From: Myxococcota bacterium
Lineage (GTDB): Bacteria > Myxococcota_A > UBA9160 > UBA4427
DNA: 64,000 nucleotides
Assembly: GCA_028823175.1 (NCBI GenBank)
Contig: JAPKBZ010000004.1
Coordinates: 1 to 64,000, forward strand
Direction: 5' to 3'
How positions within the stretch are numbered: position 1 is the stretch's first letter; each line of letters opens with the position of its first letter. A program made the translations under genes and the position numbers. A model generated the notes under the pieces. The model had not been told where the DNA came from. It ran no database searches and worked only from the letters and a program-made list of their open reading frames with translations. Positions 8,559 through 16,754 of the stretch are shown here, piece after piece.

Positions 8559-8636
8559 GTGGGTTAGAGATGCTGTGGGTCAGAAGTGCTGCGGGTCAGA
8601 GATCCCGTGGGTCAGGATGCCGAGAGTCAGGCTCCC
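8559..8636. repeat. 16-bp tandem repeat array (5 units)
   Basis: Five head-to-tail units: GTGGGTTAGAGATGCT (8559-8574), GTGGGTCAGAAGTGCT (8575-8590), GCGGGTCAGAGATCCC (8591-8606) and two 15-base diverged units to 8636. It fills most of the gap between ggt and the convergent pspC-like gene. There are no spacers, so it is not a CRISPR array. Confidence 0.85.
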
Positions 8637-8647
8637 GGCTTCGGCTC

Positions 8648-8878
8648 TCAAGGGGGCGGGTGGTGACTCCAATCATCGTTCTGGGCCTGCGCATCGGGCA
8701 TCAGGAACCAGAGCAGGAGGTAGACGAGAATGCCTGGAAAAGCCGCGCTCAGGACCGAGACCAGCACATAAAGAATGCGGACTTGGGTGGGCGACCAGTC
8801 GAGCCAGTCCGCGATACCTCCGCAGACTCCCCCGACGATGCGGTCTTCGGATCGGTGTAGCCCCTCGTGGCGCGCCAT
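8648..8878 (-). CDS. PspC-domain protein
   Basis: 76 residues. The PspC signature is clear: an N-terminal RSEDRIVGGVCGGIADWL segment, then a hydrophobic span (ILYVLVSVLSAAFPGILVYLLLWFLMP). In the phage-shock system PspC is an inner-membrane sensor of envelope stress, but stand-alone short PspC proteins are common and their role is less certain. No pspA, pspB or pspF is nearby. The polar tail (QNDDWSHHPPP) is short. Confidence 0.85.
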   Translation of the reverse strand: MARHEGLHRSEDRIVGGVCGGIADWLDWSPTQVRILYVLVSVLSAAFPGILVYLLLWFLMPDAQAQNDDWSHHPPP

Positions 8879-8966
8879 GCTGGTCTCCTCCCGGGTTGCC
8901 GATTTTCTAGCACGGCCTTCGCGCTGGGGCGAAGGCCGCGGGCTCGGGAGCCGCGTCCGCGGCCCC

Positions 8967-9752
8967 TCAGTCTTTGGAGCTGCCCAGGGATCGAGTGGGC
9001 GGGGCGACGGAATAGTGCCCGCTGGCGAGAGGGCGCATCCTGTCGTCGTCGCTGTAGAACGCGACCTTGTAGAGTCCGGGGGGGAGCGGGCTATTGGGTC
9101 GCAATTCGATCTCGGCGATTTCGGAGTTTGTGCTCACGGGAAAGCGGCGGAAGAGAATGATCTCGGGGCCCTTCATCCGCGTCCATTTCATGAAGACGCG
9201 GTCATCGCGGTGGTCGTCCCGGGAAAAGCGCGCAAAAAGCGTTTCCTTTCCATTGAAGGGCCCGGTTTTTTTGCCGTCGCCCAGATCTCGGGGATCGCTT
9301 TCGGTGGAAAAATAGACCTCGCCCAGTCCCGGCGGGCGGCTGCCCGGGGAGCCGAGCAGGTCGGACACAGCGATCTCGGACATGCGCTGGGCCAGGGCGC
9401 GCGGGTCGCGCACGTCGCGCACCTCCTCGGCGCTCATATCGGTGATCGTGGCTAGGGCGGCGATGATTTCGTCGTCGCGCAGGGCGTCGATGACGGTGCC
9501 AAAAATTTCGCGCGGGTCCTCACCGCTTTGGGCCAGGCCCGGGGGGCTTTCCGGAGCCGCGGGTTCGGAGGCCGGCGCAGGCCGGGGCGCGGGAGCCGTC
9601 GCTTTCTGGACCGTCGCCGCCGCAGTCGCCCGGGCCGCGGCGGGTGCCGCGGGGGGAGAGGTTTCCGCGAGCCAGCGCCCCACGCCAAGCCCCGCCGCAA
9701 AGATCAACACGGCGAGGGCGGCGAGACGAAGCCCACGCGCCGGGGCACTCAC
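8967..9752 (-). CDS. membrane-anchored protein of unknown function
   Basis: 261 residues. A single N-terminal transmembrane segment or uncleaved signal (residues ~8-26) is followed by an Ala/Pro-rich linker to about residue 75. A region around 80-130 is rich in acidic and helical residues (REIFGTVIDALRDDEIIAALATITDM). The C-terminal ~130 residues look like a beta-rich domain (YFSTESDPRDLGDGKK, VFMKWTRMKGPEIILFRRFP, LPPGLYKVAFYSDDD). The layout suggests a periplasmic domain on a flexible stalk. No known family was recognised. Confidence 0.7.
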   Translation of the reverse strand: MSAPARGLRLAALAVLIFAAGLGVGRWLAETSPPAAPAAARATAAATVQKATAPAPRPAPASEPAAPESPPGLAQSGEDPREIFGTVIDALRDDEIIAALATITDMSAEEVRDVRDPRALAQRMSEIAVSDLLGSPGSRPPGLGEVYFSTESDPRDLGDGKKTGPFNGKETLFARFSRDDHRDDRVFMKWTRMKGPEIILFRRFPVSTNSEIAEIELRPNSPLPPGLYKVAFYSDDDRMRPLASGHYSVAPPTRSLGSSKD

Positions 9753-10097
9753 CGGCGCGTTCGCGGGGCCATTAGGGCGGGGGGGATTGCTCAGGGTTCA
9801 TCTCCCTCGACGAGGTTGGGCTTGAATTCAAAGAAGGTATAGGAACTCAAAGAAGGTATAGGAATTTAAAGAAGGTATAGGCACTCAAGGAAGGTATAGG
9901 CGGCGGCCTTCTCGGCGCAAGCGCCTTCGTAAGCCCCGCAAGCCCCTTCACAAACAGGACAGGCGGGCGAGCGGAACTGTGGCAGGGGTACGTGGATCTT
10001 GCTCTTACGCCTTCGCAGCTGTCCTTGCAGACTCGGCATCTCGCGCACGGTGGTGGGAATTCGGGCTTCGAGGGTTTCGAAGCCGCGACCGGGGCGG
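9753..10097. other. 345-bp gap holding a minisatellite
   Basis: The stretch contains the 19-bp repeat array at 9830-9902 and, beyond it, no supported gene. A small GGCGC-AA-GCGCC hairpin follows near 9916. A long minus-strand open frame crosses this gap but only as an out-of-frame extension over the peptidase gene. Confidence 0.5.
9830..9902. repeat. 19-bp tandem repeat array (4 units)
   Basis: Units at 9830-9848, 9849-9867, 9868-9886 and 9887-9902 (partial). Consensus AAAGAAGGTATAGGAACTC; the first 14 bases are nearly invariant and the last five vary. The array is A-rich within a GC-rich gap, just upstream of the membrane-anchored protein gene and downstream of the M16 peptidase stop. Confidence 0.88.
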
Positions 10098-12746
10098 CTA
10101 GGGGCCCGGGTGGACCAGGGCTTCGGTATAGGCGTCCATGCGAAGGATGCGCCGAGCCACTCGCAGGACGTCGTCGCCGGAGACGCCGGCGATGCGTTCG
10201 GGGTAGGCGAGGTGGTGATGGGGACCCAACCCGAGGAGGCTGTCGATGGCCAGGTGCGCGGCCCGGGTGGCGCTTCCCTGCTGGTCGATGGCGAAATTTC
10301 CGATGAGGTTGCGGCGTGTCCTTTCGAGTTCGTCCTCTCCGGGCGGAGCTTCGAGCAGAGCCTCGAGGTGTTCGAAGATGCCGCGCCGGGCCTCTTCAAC
10401 TTTCTCCGGGGCGCAGCCGATATAGACGGCGAAGAATCCGGGAGCCGCGCCCTCGACGTTCGAGGCGCTGACGGTGTAGGCGAGGCTTCGCCGATCGCGC
10501 AAGTCGAGGAAGAGCCTTCCTCCCTGGCCGGCCAAGAGCTGGGAGATCACCTCGAGGGCGACGCTGTCGGGGTCGTGGACCGAAATGCCCCGAAAGCCGA
10601 CGAGCAGGTGGGCCTGGGCGCGATCCTTAATCTCCTCCGCCCGGCGAATCCCTTCCTCCCGAGTTTCGACGGGCGGGCAGGGCGCGCTGAAGTCGCCAGC
10701 GGGGAGTCCTGCCAGGCGCTCGCCGAGTTCACCCGCGAGGGCCTCGCCGTCCACGTCGCCGGCCGCTGCGATGATCAGATTGGGCGCCCGGACCAGACGA
10801 TCGTGATGGGCGCGAATGCTCTCGGGGCTGAAGGCCTCCACCGTGGCCCGCTCGCCCAGCATGGGCAGTCGATAGGGGTGCTCGCGGAATTCGGTGCGGG
10901 AAAAGAGCAGGAAGGTGCGCTGGGCGAGTTGGTCCTCCCGGCGGTCGATGGCCGCGAGGGTCTCGCGCTTTTCGCGCTCGAACTCATCGGCGGCGAAGCC
11001 GGGTTCGAGCAGGACATCACGAAAGAGGTCGAGGCCGGGGAGGAGTTTGTCGCTGGTGGCTTCGAGGGTCAGGCCCAGGCTGCTGCGCCCCGAGTAGCCG
11101 CTGATATCGGCGGCGAGGTCCTCGACGGATTCGGCGAACTGGGCGGCGCTCTGCTTCAGGGTGCCCCGGCCCCACATCGAGGCGAGGAAGCTCGAGAGGC
11201 CCGCGCTGTCTTCGTTCTCGGCGAGTAGGCCTCCCGAGAAGGCGGCTCTGAGCGCGACGACGGGCAGGTCCCGGCGTGGCGCCACGTGGAGGGTGGCTCC
11301 GCCCGGCAGGGGGTAGGTCTGGATTTCGCCCGAGACCGAATTCGCGCGCGAGGCCGTGGGCCTTGCGGATGCCCGAGGCCGGGCCGGGCGGGCGGGGGAA
11401 CGTTCGGTTTGACTTGGGGGCTTGGTGGCGCCGGCTTGCCGGGCCGCCCGAGAGGCGCCGGCTTCCAGGGCGCTCGCCATGGCGGAGGCGTCGACGGTTT
11501 CCCCGGGTTGATCGGGAATCAGTGCGCAAGCGGTGAGGCATTCTGGAGCGAGGTATTCCTGGGCGACGCGGAGCAGGTCTTCGGGGGTCGCGCTGGCCAG
11601 GGTCTCGAAATACTGGGATTCGCTGCGCCAGTCGCCCCCGATCATCTCGAAGTTGCCGAGCTTGCTGGCCATGCCCGAGACGCTCTCGCGTTCGAAGTGT
11701 TCGCTGGCCAGAAAATTCGCCTGGGCCCGCTCGAGTTCCCGAAGGCTCACGGGCTCGCGTCGCAGGCGCTCGACTTCCCAGGCCACGGCTTCGAGAGCCG
11801 CTCGGCTGCGCGCCTCGTTGGTTTCGAGTCCGATGGAGAAGAGGCCCCGGTCGTAGGGGGTGTAGGCCGAGCAATCGATGCGGTCCACGAGCCCCCGATC
11901 CTCGCGAATACCGCGGACTAGGCGGCTGGACTCGCACTCGCCGAGGACAAAGCCGAGCAGGTCCATATAGGTCGCATCCCGGTCGCGAAAGCGCGGCGCC
12001 GGCCAGGCGAGGTCGAAGCGCTGGGCCTCGAAACTGCGGCGTTCGACCCGGGTTCGCAGGCCCTCTTGTCGGGGCTCCACCGGCCGCTTGCGCTGGGCGC
12101 CCGCCGGGCGCGCATCGGCAAAGTGTTCGGCCAGCTGGGCGGCTAGGGCCGGAGCGTCGAAGTCGCCCGCGGCCACCCAGGTGAGATTGTCCGGGGCGTA
12201 CCAGCGCCTGAAAAAATCCAAGCAGCGCTCTCGGTCCAGACCGAGCACGCTCTCCGGGGTTCCCAGGATGGGTAGGCGGTAGGGGTGGACGCTGTAGGCT
12301 TCGAGGCTGGTCAGTGCGCCGAGTACCTGGCCCGGCGAGTCCTCAGAGCGGCGGATTTCCTCGATCACGACCTGCTGTTCGCGTTCGATTTCCTCGGCCT
12401 CGAAGAGTGAGTGCCGGACCATGTCGGCGAGGACGTCGGCGGCGGTGGTCAGCGCGGCGCTCGGGACGGTGGCGTAGTAGACGGTGGAGTCGAAGGAGGT
12501 GTAGGCGTTGACACGCCCGCCGGCGCCCTCGATGCGGCCGGCCACTTCGCCCACGCCCAGGGTCGGCGTGCCCTTGAAGAGCATGTGCTCGTGGAAGTGG
12601 GCCAGGCCCTCTTCCCCAGGACGCTCGTCCGCCGAACCCACCCCCGCCCAGACCTGGAGGTTGGCCACTGGAAAGCGGTCGGTCTCCCGGAGCAAAAGGG
12701 TGAGGCCGTTCTCGAGCTTGTCGTAGTAGATGTCGTTTTCAGGCAC
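10098..12746 (-). CDS. fused two-unit M16 family zinc metallopeptidase
   Basis: About 882 residues if translation starts at the GTG at 12746 (V-PENDIYYDKLENG). The frame stays open further upstream to 13127 but that part is Arg/Pro-rich noise overlying hemW. The first peptidase unit has the inverted zinc motif HxxEH (HFHEH) with the downstream Glu region and RVNAYTSFDSTVYY, typical of catalytic M16 domains. The second unit (from about residue 440) keeps the fold (AAFSGGLLAENEDSAGLSSF) but lacks HxxEH, as in non-catalytic partner domains such as PqqL or pitrilysin C-halves. No signal peptide is visible with this start. A substrate is not predictable. Confidence 0.88.
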   Translation of the reverse strand: MPENDIYYDKLENGLTLLLRETDRFPVANLQVWAGVGSADERPGEEGLAHFHEHMLFKGTPTLGVGEVAGRIEGAGGRVNAYTSFDSTVYYATVPSAALTTAADVLADMVRHSLFEAEEIEREQQVVIEEIRRSEDSPGQVLGALTSLEAYSVHPYRLPILGTPESVLGLDRERCLDFFRRWYAPDNLTWVAAGDFDAPALAAQLAEHFADARPAGAQRKRPVEPRQEGLRTRVERRSFEAQRFDLAWPAPRFRDRDATYMDLLGFVLGECESSRLVRGIREDRGLVDRIDCSAYTPYDRGLFSIGLETNEARSRAALEAVAWEVERLRREPVSLRELERAQANFLASEHFERESVSGMASKLGNFEMIGGDWRSESQYFETLASATPEDLLRVAQEYLAPECLTACALIPDQPGETVDASAMASALEAGASRAARQAGATKPPSQTERSPARPARPRASARPTASRANSVSGEIQTYPLPGGATLHVAPRRDLPVVALRAAFSGGLLAENEDSAGLSSFLASMWGRGTLKQSAAQFAESVEDLAADISGYSGRSSLGLTLEATSDKLLPGLDLFRDVLLEPGFAADEFEREKRETLAAIDRREDQLAQRTFLLFSRTEFREHPYRLPMLGERATVEAFSPESIRAHHDRLVRAPNLIIAAAGDVDGEALAGELGERLAGLPAGDFSAPCPPVETREEGIRRAEEIKDRAQAHLLVGFRGISVHDPDSVALEVISQLLAGQGGRLFLDLRDRRSLAYTVSASNVEGAAPGFFAVYIGCAPEKVEEARRGIFEHLEALLEAPPGEDELERTRRNLIGNFAIDQQGSATRAAHLAIDSLLGLGPHHHLAYPERIAGVSGDDVLRVARRILRMDAYTEALVHPGP

Positions 12747-12808
12747 GGAGTCGGCCGAGATTACCCGAGGGAGGATCGGGGCGCTCCCCGCTGGCCTACA
12801 TTCCCACC

Positions 12809-14023
12809 ATGAAATCCTCCCTGGGCGTGTACGTTCACATTCCCTTCTGCGCCCGGATCTGCCCCTATTGCGATTTCGCGGTAGAGGCCGTGGGAGAAGC
12901 CGTGGGAGAAGCGGGGCGAGGAGGCGCGGCTTCGGGGGATTGGCGCGAAACCGAGGACCGATACGTCGAGGGACTGCTCGCCGAACTCGCGTTGCGGGCG
13001 GCCACTTTTTCCGGGCGCAGCCTGTCCAGCATTTACTTCGGGGGAGGGACGCCCTCCCTACTGCGCCCCGAATCCCTGGCCCGGATCCGCGAGGCCGTGA
13101 TGGACGCTTTCCCCCCGGGCCGAGCAAGCCCGGAGATCACGTTGGAGGTCAATCCGAGCACCCTCGAGCGCGAGCGGCTCCCCGCCTTCCGTGCCGAGGC
13201 GGGGATCAACCGTCTTTCGGTGGGGGTGCAGTCCTTCGACGACTCAGTCCTCAAGGCCCTGGGCCGGGCCCATGGCGCCGAGGAGAGCCGGCGCACCCTC
13301 GAGGCCGCCCGCCGGGCGGGCTTCGACAACCTCTCGATCGATCTCATCTTTGCCGCCCTCCACCAGACGCCCGCGATGCTCGAGGCCGATCTCGACGAGG
13401 CCGTGGCCTTCGGGCCCGAGCACATTTCGAGCTATGAGCTCGTCTTCGAAGCGCGAACTCCTTTCGGACGAGCGCTCGCCGATGGCCGCTTCTCGGCCTA
13501 TCCCGAGGAAGCCTCGGCGAGCATGGTGGAGCGGATCGAGGAGCGCCTCGTCGGCGCGGGGTACCGCCGCTACGAGCTCACCAACTATGCCCGGCCGAGC
13601 CATGAGGCCGTTCACAATCGGCGCTATTGGCAGCGGCTTCCGGTCCTGGCGCTCGGGGTGGGAGCCCACTCGACGGATCCGCCCGGGCCCGGTCGCCCCT
13701 ACGGTGCCCGCCATGGGAACCCTCGGGCGCGGGTTGCGTGGCTGGCCGGCGTCGAGGCGGGGGCCTGGCCGATCGGCGAGGAAGAGAGGCTATCGCGCGC
13801 GGACGCCATGGCCGAGGCCTGCTTTCTCGCCCTGCGCTGCGCCGAGGGATTGGACGAAGCGGGCTTCGAGGCGGAGTTTGGTGTCGCGCTCCGGGAGCCC
13901 TTTGGCGACGCCATCGCCCGCTTTCTCGGAGAGGGGTTACTCGAGCAAATCGGGCCCGGCCACCTGGCCCTCAGCCGCCGGGGCCGAATGCTGGCGGACA
14001 CGGTCTGCGCCGAATTCGTCTAG
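12809..14023 (+). CDS. hemW: HemW, radical SAM haem chaperone-like protein
   Basis: 404 residues. The radical-SAM cluster motif CxxxCxxC is at Cys14, Cys18 and Cys21 (CARICPYC), followed by DF as in HemW rather than the HemN pattern. GGGTPS, EVNPST, GINRLSVGVQSF and HNRRYW are further family signatures. HemW binds haem and is thought to deliver it to client proteins; older annotations call it oxygen-independent coproporphyrinogen oxidase. Directly after the cluster motif there is a ~25-residue insert containing a VGEA duplication (12-bp DNA repeat at about 12887-12910). It is divergent from the M16 peptidase and convergent with the next gene, with only 10 bases between stops. Confidence 0.92.
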   Translation: MKSSLGVYVHIPFCARICPYCDFAVEAVGEAVGEAGRGGAASGDWRETEDRYVEGLLAELALRAATFSGRSLSSIYFGGGTPSLLRPESLARIREAVMDAFPPGRASPEITLEVNPSTLERERLPAFRAEAGINRLSVGVQSFDDSVLKALGRAHGAEESRRTLEAARRAGFDNLSIDLIFAALHQTPAMLEADLDEAVAFGPEHISSYELVFEARTPFGRALADGRFSAYPEEASASMVERIEERLVGAGYRRYELTNYARPSHEAVHNRRYWQRLPVLALGVGAHSTDPPGPGRPYGARHGNPRARVAWLAGVEAGAWPIGEEERLSRADAMAEACFLALRCAEGLDEAGFEAEFGVALREPFGDAIARFLGEGLLEQIGPGHLALSRRGRMLADTVCAEFV

Positions 14024-14033
14024 GCGATTCGCT

Positions 14034-14756
14034 TCACGGGGTCTGCGCCACGAGGAACTCGATCACGCGCTGGGCCGAGGCTTCGGCGGCGGGTCCTTCC
14101 TTCCAGTCCTCGACGAGTTCGGCGCCCGGAGCGAGTTCGGCGACCTCCCTGGAAATCGCCTCGGGGTGATAGAGGTCGCTCCCCATCAAGACCAGCATCG
14201 AATGGCCGCAGGCACGCACGAAATCCCGGGAGACATTGAAGACGAAATCGCCGTCGAACATGCGGCTTCGAAAGGCTGCCCAGTCGGCCTTGCTGACCTC
14301 GGGGCGTTGGTCGCGCAGGTCGTCGGCCCAGGCATCGAACATCGCGTAGAACGCTTCGCGATTCGTGTCGCTTAGGCCGATGGGTTGCAGGAGCACGGCG
14401 CCCGCTACCCGTTCGGGAGCCGCTTCCATGAGCCCCAACGCGTAGGGGCCTCCGATGCAGCATCCGAGCACGTGGCAGCGCTCGATGCCCAGGGCGTCGA
14501 GCAGGCCGACGTGATCGCCCGTGTAGGTGGCCCAACCGTCCTCGCCGGAAATCGGCGCCGATGAGAGCCCGGCATTGCGCTGGTCCATGGCGATGACTCT
14601 GAAATGCCCGGCGAGCCGCTGGATCGGGTTCCAGGGGATGCGCGCCCAGGCTTCGAGGGTGGAATTCATCCCACCCGGGGCCAGCAGCAGGACGGGAAAG
14701 CCGTCCCCGTACTCTTCGTAGTGGATTTTGCGCCCTTCGCTCTCCCAGGTCGGCAT
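14034..14756 (-). CDS. alpha/beta-hydrolase fold protein with Cys in nucleophile position
   Basis: 240 residues from the ATG at 14756, which has a GGGGGAG ribosome site; the longer start at 14831 does not. The fold is recognisable from LLLAPGGMNST, VIAMDQRNAGLS and HVLGCCIGGPYALG. The nucleophile elbow reads G98-C-C100-I-G102, so Cys replaces the usual Ser, as in PHA synthases and dienelactone hydrolase-like proteins. An acid is present (LVLMGSDLYHP), but the expected C-terminal Gly-His is missing: that region reads VEDWKEGPAAEA. It may therefore be a non-canonical or inactive hydrolase. Confidence 0.8.
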   Translation of the reverse strand: MPTWESEGRKIHYEEYGDGFPVLLLAPGGMNSTLEAWARIPWNPIQRLAGHFRVIAMDQRNAGLSSAPISGEDGWATYTGDHVGLLDALGIERCHVLGCCIGGPYALGLMEAAPERVAGAVLLQPIGLSDTNREAFYAMFDAWADDLRDQRPEVSKADWAAFRSRMFDGDFVFNVSRDFVRACGHSMLVLMGSDLYHPEAISREVAELAPGAELVEDWKEGPAAEASAQRVIEFLVAQTP

Positions 14757-14823
14757 CGCTCTCCCCCCATCGTCTCTGGCCTTGTAAACTAGGGCAGCGG
14801 CGCCCGCACAGCCGCCCGCCGAG

Positions 14824-14860
14824 TTGGCCAATTGACGTTCTGCCGTCGCGGTGGTAGATA
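14824..14860 (+). promoter_or_regulatory. predicted hrcA promoter
   Basis: TTGACG (14832-14837), 17-base spacer, TAGATA (14855-14860), about 45 bases before the hrcA ATG. The palindrome TTGGCCAA (14824-14831) abuts the -35 box. The TTGAC/TAGA form recurs before groES and the WS/DGAT gene. No CIRCE-type element is visible here. Confidence 0.45.
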
Positions 14861-14905
14861 CATGCAGTTGAATTTACTCAGGTTTTTCCTGGGTTGAGAG
14901 GGTTT

Positions 14906-16009
14906 ATGAGTTCGAGGGGAATAAAAGACGGGTTTCTGTCGGGGCTGAGCGAACGCCAATGCATGGTGCTTCGCGCGGTGGTGACTGCGTATGTTGCCCA
15001 GGCGGCGCCGGCGTCCTCGGCCACGGTCTCCCATCTGCTGCCCGTGCCCTTGTCGAGCGCCAGCATTCGGAACACGATGGCCGACCTGGCGGCGTTGGGT
15101 CTTATCGAAAAGCCCCACGCCTCGGCCGGCCGTATTCCCACCGACGGCGGGCTGCGTATCTTTGTCGAGCAATTGCTCGGCCCGCAACCGCTGGCTGATT
15201 TCGATCGTCGTTCGCTCTCCCAGGAGTGTGAAGAGCTTTCGGGAGAGGGCATGACACGCTGGGTGTCCCAACTGCTCTCCGAGCGGACCCACCAACTCGG
15301 CTTCGTGGTGACGCCCCGGGTAGAGCGCGTACCCATGCGCCACTTGAGCTTCGTGCGGGTCGCTAGGGATAAGCTGCTGGCGGTGCTGGTCCCCGAGGCC
15401 GGTCCCATTCAGCAGCGGGAAATCGAGGATCTCGGTTCGGGTGACCAAGCGGAGCTCGATGCCGTGGCGGCTCGGCTCAACGAACGCCTGCCCGGGCACA
15501 CCCTGGGCGACATGCGCAGGCTTCTCGAAGGCGAACTGAGCGATCTGCGCAGCGAGGCGAGAGGCATCTATACCCGGACCGCAGAGCTTGGCCTGCAAGC
15601 ATTTGCTGCGACGCCCTCGGCGGGGGGAGACCTTGTGATCACCACGCGTTCGGCGCTTCTGAACCAGCCCGAGTTTAACGACCCGGGCCGGGCGCGGGCG
15701 ATCTTCGAGGCGGTGGAAACCAATCGCCGACTGCTCGAGGTGATCGGGCGGGTTCTCGAGAGTCCCCGGGACGAAGTTCGCGTTTCCCTGGGGGAGGATC
15801 TCGATGAACTCGGGCTTCGCCATTGCGCGATGGTGGCGATCTCTTATGGGGCGCGACCGGTCCCGGAAGGTTCTGAAGTGGGGGCGGGGAGCGGGGATCA
15901 ACCCCTAGGCGTCCTGGGCGTGATCGGCCCGAATCGAATGGACTACGGGCGGGTGATTCCGCTGGTGCATTACTGCTCGCATCTCGTCACCGAGAAGCTG
16001 CTGCCCTGA
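14906..16009 (+). CDS. hrcA: HrcA heat-shock repressor
   Basis: 367 residues from the ATG at 14906 (GAGAGG ribosome site; a TTG at 14894 is in frame). The N-terminal winged helix is typical: SERQCMVLRAVVTAY, SSASIRNTMADL and SAGRIPTDGGLRIFV. The C-terminal effector domain ends with GVIGPNRMDYGRVIPLV, a hallmark of HrcA. In other bacteria HrcA binds CIRCE elements upstream of groESL and dnaK and is held active by GroEL. It heads a run with grpE, dnaK and dnaJ. A diverged CIRCE-like element lies at groESL (40437-40465). Confidence 0.95.
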   Translation: MSSRGIKDGFLSGLSERQCMVLRAVVTAYVAQAAPASSATVSHLLPVPLSSASIRNTMADLAALGLIEKPHASAGRIPTDGGLRIFVEQLLGPQPLADFDRRSLSQECEELSGEGMTRWVSQLLSERTHQLGFVVTPRVERVPMRHLSFVRVARDKLLAVLVPEAGPIQQREIEDLGSGDQAELDAVAARLNERLPGHTLGDMRRLLEGELSDLRSEARGIYTRTAELGLQAFAATPSAGGDLVITTRSALLNQPEFNDPGRARAIFEAVETNRRLLEVIGRVLESPRDEVRVSLGEDLDELGLRHCAMVAISYGARPVPEGSEVGAGSGDQPLGVLGVIGPNRMDYGRVIPLVHYCSHLVTEKLLP

Positions 16010-16049
16010 GGGTGGGGGGCGCCGGGCGCCCAAAAGGGAAGAGGAAAAG

Positions 16050-16697
16050 ATGACACCGCCGAAGAAAACAGAAGAAGGGCAGGATGGCCAGACAGTTCAG
16101 CCTGGAGACGAGCTCGCCGAAGCTCTGCGGGAGGCCAGTGAGGCCGTGGGCGCCGATGGCCCCGCGAACCCGTCCCCCTCGGGCGGGGAGGGCGACAGCG
16201 AGCCGCTGCAGCAGGCCCTCGACGAGCTCCAGGACCGTTTCGTGCGGCTACAAGCGGAATTCGACAACTTTCGTCGACGGAGCCTGAAGGAGCGCCAGGA
16301 GAGTTCCCAGTACGGTCACCAGAATCTCGTCAAGGATTTGCTGGGGAGTGTCGATAACCTTGAACGTGCCATTGCTCATTCTTCAGAGGACGCCAATGCC
16401 AATATGGAGAGCGTTCAGCAGGGAGTGGAGTTGGTTCAACGCGAGTTGCTTGGAGCCCTGGGAAAACATGGCGTAAAAGTCATCGAGCCCGGCGAGGAGG
16501 CGTTCGATCCGGCATTTCACGAAGCCATGGGGCAGGTGCCCAACGCCGCGCTCGAACCGAACTCGGTGGTTCAAGTTCTTCAGAAGGGATACATGGTCAA
16601 CGAGCGGATGCTTCGTCCCGCAAGGGTTCTTGTGGCTCGGGAGCTCACCGAAGACGAAGCCGGAAACCCAGCGGGATCCGGAGAAACGAAAAACTGA
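16050..16697 (+). CDS. grpE: GrpE nucleotide-exchange factor
   Basis: 215 residues. An acidic, low-complexity N-terminus (to about residue 50) precedes the long helix (LQDRFVRLQAEFDNFRRRS, typical of the GrpE dimer stalk) and the C-terminal beta domain, with the signature PGEEAFDPAFHEAMGQVP and VLQKGYMVNERMLRPARVLVA. It releases ADP from DnaK. It lies 40 bases after hrcA, with a GGGAAGAGGAAAAG ribosome site, so it is probably co-transcribed. Confidence 0.95.
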   Translation: MTPPKKTEEGQDGQTVQPGDELAEALREASEAVGADGPANPSPSGGEGDSEPLQQALDELQDRFVRLQAEFDNFRRRSLKERQESSQYGHQNLVKDLLGSVDNLERAIAHSSEDANANMESVQQGVELVQRELLGALGKHGVKVIEPGEEAFDPAFHEAMGQVPNAALEPNSVVQVLQKGYMVNERMLRPARVLVARELTEDEAGNPAGSGETKN

Positions 16698-16754
16698 ACG
16701 CGGCTCCCTTGAAGCCGCGAAGATAACTGAGACGGCGGCAGGGGGGACAACCGG

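Noticed and set aside
8559-8636. Possible CRISPR array
   Set aside because: Repeats are directly adjacent with no spacers; units are only 15-16 bases. The same applies to the arrays at 9830, 24685, 38205 and 40668.
9999-11228. 409-residue plus-strand frame opposite the M16 peptidase
   Set aside because: The minus-strand peptidase has clear M16 structure; this frame shows none.
12747-13127. N-terminal extension of the M16 peptidase
   Set aside because: Arg/Pro-rich stretch that overlies hemW on the other strand; homology starts only after the GTG at 12746.
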